This document shows positions 55,873 to 64,000 of a DNA stretch of 64,000 nt, in pieces (positions within the stretch are counted from its first letter, which is position 1; each line of letters opens with the position of its first letter). This DNA is from Vesta saturnalis (taxonomy: Eukaryota > Arthropoda > Insecta > Coleoptera > Lampyridae). The notes below the pieces were generated by a model. It had not been told where the DNA came from. It did no database searches and saw only the letters and a list, made by a program, of their open reading frames with translations. The position numbers and the translations under genes are program-made. The stretch is from positions 1,030,001 to 1,094,000 of the forward strand of contig JARFJB010001495.1 in NCBI GenBank assembly GCA_036346205.1, in the 5' to 3' direction.

Positions 55873-55920
55873 GTAGCGCGACGTTTCGGAAGAGTGCTCT
55901 GCTTCCACGATCAGGCTTAG
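55873..55920 (-). ncRNA. Hammerhead-ribozyme-like core, degenerate box, five-pair stem II
   Basis: The minus strand gives CUGAUCGU, then GGAAG (55906-55902) pairing with CUUCC (55892-55888) around a nine-base loop, then GAAAC (55887-55883) and GUC. The CUGAUGA box is altered in its last two positions. Flanking words TAGCGCGACGTTTCG and AGAAGGACT match the locus at 17255-17305, which has the perfect box but a poor stem. The two copies together suggest a common ancestor with both. Confidence 0.45.
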
Positions 55921-55992
55921 CATTGAGAAGGACTAATTTCACACTTCAGTTGAATTAATTACCACTCTTAGCACTCTACGTACAACTCATAC

Positions 55993-56160
55993 ATGAGTTT
56001 CAACAATGAATCTCTGCACAGGCCTCAAGAAATAGTGGAAGTGTTTGCCTCTTACTTTTCTAATTGCTTTTCTCCTCAAAGGACGTATTGTAAATCGGAT
56101 ACAGATTTTACTAATGATTGTTTTCCTATTAAATCATTCCTAGAACCAATGATTCTAATA
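55993..56160 (+). pseudogene. LINE fragment, linker before the reverse transcriptase
   Basis: MSFNNESLHRPQEIVEVFAS and YFSNCFSPQ match the 'peeIanlFadyFssvf' block that precedes the RT domain in Jockey/I-superfamily LINEs. It lies in the same strand and order as the RT remnant at 57110-58382 and probably belongs to the same element. Confidence 0.65.
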
Positions 56161-56164
56161 TAAT

Positions 56165-57100
56165 GGTTTAAACGTATATTACCTATTGTTTACAATACTA
56201 ATAAATATTTCAACTTAATTAATATATAAAATAAAGATAAGAAAACAGAAATCCAGTACATGAAATAAATCAGGCCGAACTTTCCTGGACGCCTGATCTG
56301 GATGGACGCCCTGGACAGCAGGTGGTCGACTACTTGCTGTTGAGGGCGTGTCTGTGTAATTGAATTAATATTACCTCTACCTTTTATCGGGCACTCGTGT
56401 TATAACAAACTCCAAAAAAAATTACTTTTATAATTTATTAGGAACTCTTAGCCGGCCCTGTAAACGGAGCTATCGGGTGCCGTTTTGTAATGTTAACGGT
56501 ATTTGTAACGGGATCTTTAGACAAAATCAAAATTTCGCGCTAAATTATACGAGATTAGATATTTATGTATTATTTTTCTGGATAAAGAAACAGTTATTGT
56601 TTCTTTGTATTTGAATGTAATTTTACTATTATTAAAGCTTGAGTTTATTTTCATAAGTTATCTATATATTCAATTTGAAAATATTTAAATACACGGCATT
56701 TGCAAGTGCATTAATGTGTTGGAAGGAATGACGCTGTTATAATAATGATATTCAGTTTTTAAGTCAGTCGCATACAGTGAGCGATCACAAACAGTCGCGA
56801 TAAGTAAGCGAACAGAAAGGGTCGCATAAAAATAAGCGATCAGAATTCGCAGTCTAAGCGACATTGTATAGTCACGCTGCCCTATAAAGTGTTAAAATTA
56901 CAAATAAGAATTAATTAACGGTGATAGGGAAGAAGTAGAAAATTACCTTCCTTATTAAAATAATAAAAGTGACGTAATAAGTGAAGATAACACATGTTGT
57001 ATATTTCAGAACCGTAAGTCTCAGAAGTAATACATAAACTCAGATGCCTTCCTTCTTGATTAAAGATTGCGATCCTATCTTTGTATAACCGTTAACGGTT
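56165..57100. other. Unassigned block separating two parts of a LINE
   Basis: About 0.93 kb that does not read as LINE, replacing roughly 330 bp of expected RT N-terminal coding. Short words AGTCGC and AAGCGA recur at 56765-56865. GTTAACGG occurs at 56505-56512 and again, as CCGTTAACGG, at 57088-57097. Probably an insertion; ends and class are unresolved. Confidence 0.5.
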
Positions 57101-57109
57101 ATATTTAAC

Positions 57110-58382
57110 AAAATATTAAGCTTCATGACTTTGCCAGAGGTTTGGCAGACTGTCAAAATTTGTCCGGTCTACAAGAAGGATTCGAAAACTAAAATACCAA
57201 CTATCGACCTGTTTCTCTACTTTGTAACTTTTGTTAAGTACTTGAAGCAGTTTTGTATAAATATTTGATATTTTGGATTACACAAGAAATTCCCCACTTC
57301 AGCATGGATTCTATCCCACCATCACAAATTTGCTGTGTTTTACTCGGTTTCTATTAGAGCACAATAGACTTCAAGTTGATGTTGTATATATAGATCTGAG
57401 CAAGGCATTTGACACAATGGATAATGGTATTCTTTATAATAAGTTAGAAATGTTTGGTTCTTCAGATGACCTTATTCAGCTGTTTATTTCTTATTTTGGT
57501 AATCGAAACTTTTTAGTGTATTTCAATGGGTGTAAATCAGCTCCTTATATTGCTACTTCTGGTGTGCCTCAATGTTCTATCCTGGGACCATTGCTTTTTA
57601 ACATGTTTATCAATGATTTGATTAGTAACCTAGATAATTCGAGACGATAACGTCATTTTAGTCTTACAAGATAGTATCCAACGTATGGTCGAGTGGTGCA
57701 ACTTAAAGAAATTGAAGCTTAACAATTCCAAATCCGCAGTTATGTGTTTCACTCGTAAACAAGACAACGTCAGGTTTCAATACAATATAGATAACTTCAA
57801 CTTCGCTAGACCCGACACGATAACTGACCTCGGTGTAGTTTTTGATATGAAATTGTCATTTCAAACACATATTGAAAAAACAGTCAACTCGGCGCATCAA
57901 ATCCTTGGTTTTATTATAAGGAATTCCAATAATTTTTCACGAGAAGGTGCTATTATTTTATATAATTCCTATGTCCGCTCTAAGCTAGAATATGGATCAA
58001 TAGTATGGTGGTATGGATCAATCACTACCCAGTTTAAGGCTTTCCTCAGGAGTGTTTATTAATTGAGTATGGCTTTACCAGCTTAGAGACCAGAAGACGT
58101 ATACAATCTACGGTATTCCTATTTAAAGTGATATCTGGAAAAATGGACTGTGAAAAAATCTTAAGCATGACACTGTTTAGGGTTAAACGAAGGAATACAC
58201 GGTTGACTAGTGGTTTTTATCTCCCATCCGCTAAAACTAATCTGCTTAAATATTCACCCTTGTATCGAATGATTTCAGTCCTTGCATCAATTGAAGACAA
58301 GATTGATATTTTTAACTCCTCGGGTTATCAAATTAAATGTAGTTACACTTACACAGTCTCAGTTTTTCTATATCTGATTTAG
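57110..58382 (+). pseudogene. Jockey/I-superfamily LINE reverse transcriptase remnant
   Basis: Starts FNKILSFMTLPEVWQTVKIC (57107-57165) with VYKKDSK, then a frame with YRPVSLLCNF-like residues, HGFYPTITNLLCF, the palm A motif VDVVYIDLSKAFDTMDNGIL (57373-57432) and TSGVPQCSILGPLLFNMFIND (57556-57618). The catalytic YADD region is missing: about 20 codons are deleted around 57645-57680. Then MVEWCNLKKLKLNNSKSAVM (57685-57744), ITDLGVVFDMKLSF and HQILGFIIRNS, IILYNSYVRSKLEYGSIVWW (57952-58010), and a thumb-like segment to 58382. Open frames are long for such an old copy (125 codons twice). The catalytic loss makes it inactive. Confidence 0.82.
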
Positions 58383-60276
58383 TCAAAAAGTGTGGAAACA
58401 GGCCGATCAATTCAAACAGGAAATAGATAAGTTATTTGTTTTAAAAAATGAAAATGTTAAACTTCCATTAATTTTCTTTCCCGGCGTTAACTGAATACTT
58501 GGATGGACACCATTTATAAAATCTAAAAATTTATTTAGAACTTCCCCATAGTTACCCTCAACCTATCTATACCAAATGGAAGGCTTGTTGTAATCCTGTT
58601 TTTCTTGCAAATTCGTGATATATAAGGCCTATGTGGTATATTGCGCTGTGTAGAATTTTATCACCTAATGTTCCGTTTAGACCTCGACTAACATCCTGCT
58701 CCTATGAGTGAGTTCAAAAGCAGCATGTTTCAAAACTATAAGACGTTTCTAAACCGAGTTATGCGTGTATACGAACGACAACTGCATAAAATTCAGTTCC
58801 TTAACATCGTTCTAGTTCCTATGAGCCTTGCCCCCAACGATTTGGACATCTCTGTGAAAATGCACGTGACCCCCGAAAATGAATTTTCACTTCTTACGCA
58901 TTAATGTAAAGCGTTTGGGCGTTTTCCCAAGGAAATTGCATAAAGAACGGATTTAACTCCGCTTATAATACCGAATGTACGTGTGGCATTCACAATTTTT
59001 ACCTCAAAACAAATAACTCCAGTACATATTAATCACTTACATAATCGAAACTAGAACTATATTTTACTAAAAAGTAGGTGTTCGAATTTGATATACGATC
59101 ACGTTTTACGTGGGATTGATACTACTCAGACATTTCTTGACATGTGAAAATCAACCTCGATAAATAATACCATGAGACATTAGGTCAGGTGGAAACTGTA
59201 ACGTTATGTATTGCCTGCCGAAATAAGTTACGTATAAATAACATAACAGATTTATTAAGTATATCATTTATTTCTTTCGTAATATAATAATATAATCAGC
59301 TAGTTTGGTACAGTCGGTAGAATCCATTTCTAGATCCTGAGAAGACGACTGCATGATGTTTATTACAAACCCTTTAATACCATCTTGAAGGTTATCTGCT
59401 ACCCACGTAATTTTTAACAGTCGTTACATGATTTATATGTTACTAACTTTCAATTGTCTTATCAAAATTTGATCAATTGTGCCATGTCCTTTCCCTAAAA
59501 TGTTCGGTTACTTATTTCAATGTAATGTTTAACCTGTGCCCACACTACTTCTATTGGGTTTAATTTGGAGAGGTGCGGTATTTATTTCTCACTAGTCTAA
59601 AGGACAATCTGTTCTTTTCACCACGCCGTTGTTCTAATGCTCCTTACCTTCCTGCGATGATAAGAAGCGTTATCTATTAGATCTAATTCTTAACTAAATT
59701 GAAAACCAGTTTCTAATTTTCTCCTTAAAACTAATGGTCCGTCTTCTTTAACGTAGGCTGTAGCCATGCATTGTCTATTCAATATATGATACAGATATCC
59801 CTTATTGACTCAAAGATGCATAGCTTCGTAAAGGTTCATACAGTAACTATTTATCCACTGGTTGGGCTACTTTTTACTCCTGTACTTTAACAGAATATAA
59901 AGCTTTAAAATGAAACTAACTATACGCGAAATTTACTTAGGTAGGCGATTTCCCTTAAAACAGATTCACTCACACGTTATCACGGAACCCGCCCAGGCCA
60001 GTGCTGACCCGGAGGAACAGGAGAACGTGTCCGCCTGCGTCCTTTGTTTTATTAGTTTTTGGTGCCCCGATAACGAAATCGAGAAAAAAATCACTAATAA
60101 AAAAACTGTTAGTAATTTATTTAAAGGTAGTGAACTAATCATAAAAAACAAGTTTATTTGCAAAATGATTAGTAGAACTGAACACTAAGCTGTAGCAGCA
60201 GGAAAGAAATCAATGGTGTTTGTAACGAATAGAAATGTATAGATGAAGAGGGATCGTGAAGTAATACGGTACCGGG
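58383..60276. other. Unassigned non-coding DNA
   Basis: Short frames at 58704-58904 and 59910-60188 (66 and 92 codons) have no motif I recognise. The latter overlaps a locally GC-rich stretch (59980-60050). No element ends seen. Confidence 0.45.
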
Positions 60277-62144
60277 CAGTGTCGGCTTGAGTTGAGGGCG
60301 CTTTCACCCTTTCAGTGACTGGAGTGGAGGTGCGTGCGGGCGGCCTGACACAAGACGGGTGACGACAGGCTCAGTTCAGACGAGTAGTAGATAGACAGTC
60401 AGTAGATAGCCGGACGTGCAATACAGCGCTATTAGTCATGTCAAGCCACCACCAGTCTTGGTTGTAGCTGCGGCTGTTGCTCATGCTTTATGCTGTTGAG
60501 TCAACCTTTACACTTCCAAGTAAGTAATATGTTACCCGATATCAGATATCATGCCAAACCATATTCATACATGGTGCTAAGCCCATGTGCTCAATCTTGT
60601 ACGGTCTGATACTGCACAGGTCTTCCCTATCACTATTTCAGTTTTGGGACATTATAGAGGCAACAAAAGTACACAGATGACTATCCAGTATATAAGCTGA
60701 AAGCTATTGGTGCTACTCGTTGGCCAAGTCGAAGTGATGCTTGTACCAAGATTTTTTGTAGGATCGATGGCTGGACGTCACAAGAACCCCTGTCTCAACC
60801 AGTTAAGTACGTATTTTTTGGGGTAACTTTGGAATTGACAAAAGTAGCATCATGTGCAGTCCTTAATGGGAAAGTAAGAAACAGCAGCCCTTCTTCAGAA
60901 ATTCGTAAGTTTTCAAACTATAGTGACGGCAATGATTTTCAACATAACTACACCATTATCTGACTATTTACAAACACGAAATTTAGACTACGCCCAGAAT
61001 TGTTTAAGTCAGTTACATCAAGACTGAATGCTCTTACAAGAAAATTTGAAGAGATCGTGGATGCAACAAATTCTTTCGTGTCAAAGTTTATAGACAAAAT
61101 CGAACAATCTTCAGACAGAGATACATTCAACGAAGTACATATTCAAAGAAAACCGCAAAGAAAAATGAAAAACGTGGCTGAAGAAGTATGTGCCAACGAA
61201 ATAGTTGAAGGTTCGCCAGAAGATGTGTTCAGAGTTGAAGTGTTTTATTACATTATAGACAAAATTACCAAAACTGTTGAAAGCCGATTTATCAAACACA
61301 AACACCTATATTTGGATATGGCTTTGTTTGATCCAAAAAGATTTGGCCAGTATCAAACGGTACTCCCAGTAAATACCCTAAAGAAGGTTTGCGAACTTAT
61401 CCCTACAGTAAACGGACACAGACTTAAAGGCTCATTTCCTTTACTAGTGCGTGACCAAAGATTTGTGAAGACTACAACATCGACGCAAGGGAAGAACTCG
61501 AATATGTAAATGTAGATGAAGGCTTTGATGTTGTTGAAAAGGACGAATTTGTGCCGTGTACTTAAAAAAATCAGTGCAATTCTTATATCAAGTCTGCATT
61601 CAAAGTTATAGTGGAGTTTAACATCTACAGCCTACAGTACACTGAACTTTATAAGGTGTACAAGTATTTATTAACCATCCGGATGACGTAGGTCAGCTGA
61701 GAGAGAGTGTTTTCTAAGTAGAAGTTAATAAAAAGTAGACTGAGGTCTTCATTGAATTAAACACTACAAGCATTCATCCTAATGCACAGTGAAAGGGATA
61801 TCCTAAGTACAATCGAAACAAACTTTGTAATAATTAAACTGTGTGAATCCATCTCAGACACGAAACGTTGGCTGCAGTTGTAGTCTTTTGTCTATAGAAA
61901 CAAAAAACCAATGTTTTCAAAGGTACAAATGTAAGAATTTAGTAAAAGAACTTAATACAAAAAAACCTGTTTTTATTTAACAAAAAACTTGCCAATTTTT
62001 GCTTAGTTTTTTAGAGCCAGAATAGTGTAAAAAATGTTTTCCAGCGGTTTAATTTTCAACCCCCTCGCCTTAGTTGGCGCCCCCTCATCCTTCCTTGCTC
62101 TCCGCCCTTTTCAGGTACCCAGCACGGGCCTGAACCCGCCACTG
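60277..62144 (+). mobile_element. hAT-superfamily element (ZMYM1/DUF4371-like), decayed
   Basis: The left end CAGTGTCGGCTTGAG (60277-60291) and the reverse complement of the right end CTGAACCCGCCACTG (62130-62144) match at 12 of 15 positions. The flanking 8-mers (GTACCGGG, TACGCACG) do not make a convincing duplication; only a GTAC overlap is seen. Inside lies a transposase remnant. The 5' 400 bp is GC-richer and non-coding. Confidence 0.65.
60690..61560 (+). pseudogene. hAT transposase remnant (zinc finger MYM-type 1-like)
   Basis: YKLKAIGATRWPSRSDACTKIF (60697-60760) matches the LK-x-LSDTRWSAR motif of DUF4371/ZMYM1-type hAT proteins. A frame from 61000 to 61509 then covers the helical region after it (SRLNALTRKFEEIVDATNSF, EDVFRVEVFYYIIDKITKTV, ESRF...LYLDMALFDPKRF) and ends at a stop; a shifted frame continues AREELEYVNVDEGF. 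The catalytic N-terminal half is absent. The C-terminal dimerisation domain was not recognised. Confidence 0.75.
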
Positions 62145-62704
62145 TACGCACGTAACGTAACTCCGTGCCAAGGCAATTACATCTTTGTGATTAAACAGAT
62201 TTTGTGATGTTATATACGGTACCCTCTGAAGAGTTACACCACTTAAATTGTCATAAAACTCTAAATCTTAATTATATATGCAAATATAAATTGCGTTGCA
62301 AAGCGGCCTCAACTAAATTGTGTTGCTTAAATCTTTTTTTATTTCTTGTATAATCGCGTGTAGGAAAACAAATGTATTAGTCGATGAACGAAAGTTTAGA
62401 CATTTATTTTTAAAAGATTTGAAAGATTACAGCGTTATGCACTCAGATATTTGATTCATTCTTATCAGAACTTGGTGAGTGAAAGATTTTTTGATAAATT
62501 CTTTACGGTGAATAGGTACAGAAAGTAAACCCTATTGCGAAGATTTAGGTGATGCACGTCTGTACGGAAGGTGATTTTATTGTACAGGGTGTCCCAACGA
62601 TAGAGTAAAGTAAGTTTATGCTTAACTAGAATTATTTGTGTAAATATTGTATGGACCATGGGGTAGAGGTAAGAAGTGTGCATTTTTTAAAATATTGGAA
62701 GTTA
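62145..62704. other. Non-coding with a solitary mariner-type terminus
   Basis: TACAGGGTGTCCCAACG at 62583-62599 is a typical mariner-like end without a seen partner. Otherwise nothing recognised. Confidence 0.5.
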
Positions 62705-62765
62705 TACAGGGTGTGCCAGAAAAGCAGGACGTGAAAAGTATGATTTTTAAATAGAACACCCCGTA
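62705..62765. mobile_element. 61-bp mini-element with TACAGGGTGTGCC / GAACACCCCGTA ends
   Basis: The two ends are imperfect inverted repeats with flanking TA-containing sequence. The same end type occurs at 20349-20404, which is almost the same length. Very short for a MITE, so it may be a fused pair of termini left after internal deletion. Confidence 0.5.
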
Positions 62766-62998
62766 TTTGATTTTAGTTTTAATTCTACGTGTCCATACAA
62801 ACATATTTTGTCATACAAAAGATTGGCTGAAAGTTTTAGTTCTTGAGATATTCGCGTTTAAAGATTATTATGGTCATTTTCGTGGGGTTGATGAATGGGC
62901 AATTGTTCCGTTATTTCACAATAAAAAATTGATATTTCGTGTGAAAAATGAGTGATATTATACTAACGTTTAGACCGAGTAGTATTTCTAATTTTCTC

Positions 62999-64000
62999 AA
63001 CAGGGTGTTTGTTATAACCATTCAAATTTGAAAATTCTCAAATTAAAAAAATCAGTTTTTTAATTGCACACCCTATATATTTTATTTCATTTTATTCGGG
63101 ATTAAAAATCTATCATTTTTGTCAAATATATCCTATATCTATCTTTGATAGTTTTCGAGGAATTTCGATTTTCTCACTAGCTACGTTACATACGATACTA
63201 TAACATTATTGTGGATGGAAAACAATTGCGACGAAATAAAACAAACCACCTAAGCGAGAATATTAACAGTTTTTATTAATGAGAAACAGTAATTCAATAA
63301 TTATTCAACATTGCGTCTTAGTAAATGCTCAAATAGACGGCCTTCTTGCTGAATACACATATTGAGCCTTTTTCTCATGTTCTGTCTCACTTCGGATAAC
63401 ATAAGAGGGTCACTGTGCGACAAGCTTCGCGAATTCTATTTTCATGTCTTCCCTTGTTATAGGTTTAATAATATACACCCGATCTTTTATGTATCCCCAT
63501 AGGAAAAAATCCAGTGGGTTAAATCGCATGACCTGGGTGGCCATAATATAAAGCCATTACGTCCTATCCATTTCTCCGGGTATTGCTGGTTCAAGAATTC
63601 CCTTACGTCCCGATAAAAATGTGGAGGTGCACCATCCTGTTGCAACCACATATTTAGTCGTTCTTCTAAATTGATATCCTCAAGTAACACAGGCAATTCT
63701 TCACGTAAGAAATGCAAATAGCTGCGGCCCGTTAATGGATCATCAAAAAAATAGGGACCGATAATTTGGTCATTAAGTATACCACACCACATTTAGTGAC
63801 CAATAATTTTGGTTTTGAACTTCTCGTAGCCAAAATGGATTATCAATGGCGTAATAGTGCATATTATGCCGATTTACAGCCCCATTACTTTTAAACGTCG
63901 CGTCATCGGAAAACATTATGGAGCACAAAAGTTGTTATTTAATTGCAGCCGTTGATTAATGATATTGCAGAATTCAATTCGTCTTGCAAAATCCTCTTCT
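62999..64000 (-). mobile_element. Mariner-like element, 3' part, running off the right edge
   Basis: The 3' terminus is at about 62999 (CAACAGGGTGTTTGTTATAACC). A non-coding terminal region to about 63250 includes CACACCCTATATATT (63066-63080). The transposase follows on the minus strand. The 5' end lies beyond the window. Confidence 0.75.
63305..64000 (-). pseudogene. Mariner-like transposase, partial
   Basis: Minus strand from the right edge: CSIMFSDDATFKSNGAVNRH (first catalytic region, about 63945-63880), YYAIDNPFWLREVQNQNYWSLN, then a 2-base loss near 63790 shifting to VWCGILNDQIIGPYFFDDPL, YLHFLREELPVLLEDI, LQQDGAPPHFYRDVREFL (second Asp) and EKWIGRNGFILWPPRSCDLT. A further frame gives the third-Asp region and KDRVY near 63500-63480, and the C-terminus MRKRLNMCIQQEGRLFEHLL ends about 63310. 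The second-to-third catalytic spacing is about 41 residues. The gene continues past base 64000, so the HTH region is not seen. Confidence 0.83.

Noticed and set aside
59910..60188. 92-codon frame beginning MKLTIREIYLG
   Set aside because: No recognised domain and partly open on the opposite strand; length compatible with chance.
60269..62152. 8-bp target duplication for the third hAT element
   Set aside because: GTACCGGG and TACGCACG agree only over a short overlap; not convincing.

Overview
This window looks like intergenic DNA from an animal, most likely an insect. It is AT-rich, carries long (CACACG)n, (GTGTGC)n and (TA)n arrays, and is packed with decayed mobile elements: mariner-like transposases, hAT elements, RTE- and Jockey-type LINEs, Penelope-like elements, a Polinton-type DNA polymerase B and a probable solo LTR. 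I recognise no intact host gene, tRNA, rRNA or CRISPR array. Most long open frames are translations of simple repeats (His-Thr, Cys-Val, Tyr-Ile runs) or shadows. Every recognisable coding stretch is transposon-derived and broken by stops, frameshifts or deletions. No database search was possible, so family names rest on motifs I recognise.

Layout. 1-1919: two copies, in the same orientation, of a microsatellite-bearing repeat around a mariner-like transposase remnant. 3316-5255: a hAT element with matching ends and an imperfect 8-bp target duplication. 6075-8596: a 5'-truncated RTE-type LINE on the minus strand, abutting a 1.4-kb tandem array (8703-10110). 10372-14447: a second hAT element with a Jockey-like LINE (10589-12434) nested in it. 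16340-17300: a Penelope-like remnant. 17300-24600: mostly unassigned DNA with small MITE-like elements. 24598-30010: three mariner-like remnants, one with a probable intron and one in a composite inverted structure. 30230-39350: dispersed repeats, a (GTGTGC)n array and large unassigned stretches.

40140-46745: a Polinton-like DNA polymerase B pseudogene split by two insertions. The first (41089-43249) has TGT...ACA ends and a TTGT duplication, as expected of a solo LTR, and contains a four-copy minisatellite. 49503-52153: a mariner-like element with about 540-bp terminal inverted repeats and a canonical 80-bp intron in its transposase. 52307-53798: a broken gene of an arthropod repeat family (DUF7869-like). 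54112-54953: an internally deleted mariner-like derivative with about 290-bp inverted arms. 55030-58382: Penelope-like and LINE remnants. 60277-62144: a third hAT remnant. 63000-64000: the 3' part of another mariner-like element running off the window.

The genes do not form a pathway. What can be read is a history of insertion: hAT, then LINE inside hAT; polymerase, then LTR inside polymerase. A dispersed repeat family also appears to have seeded microsatellites. The observations I would follow up first are hammerhead-ribozyme-like cores near the Penelope-like remnants, intron-containing mariner-like transposases with very long inverted repeats, and the microsatellite array that grew inside an otherwise alignable repeat.
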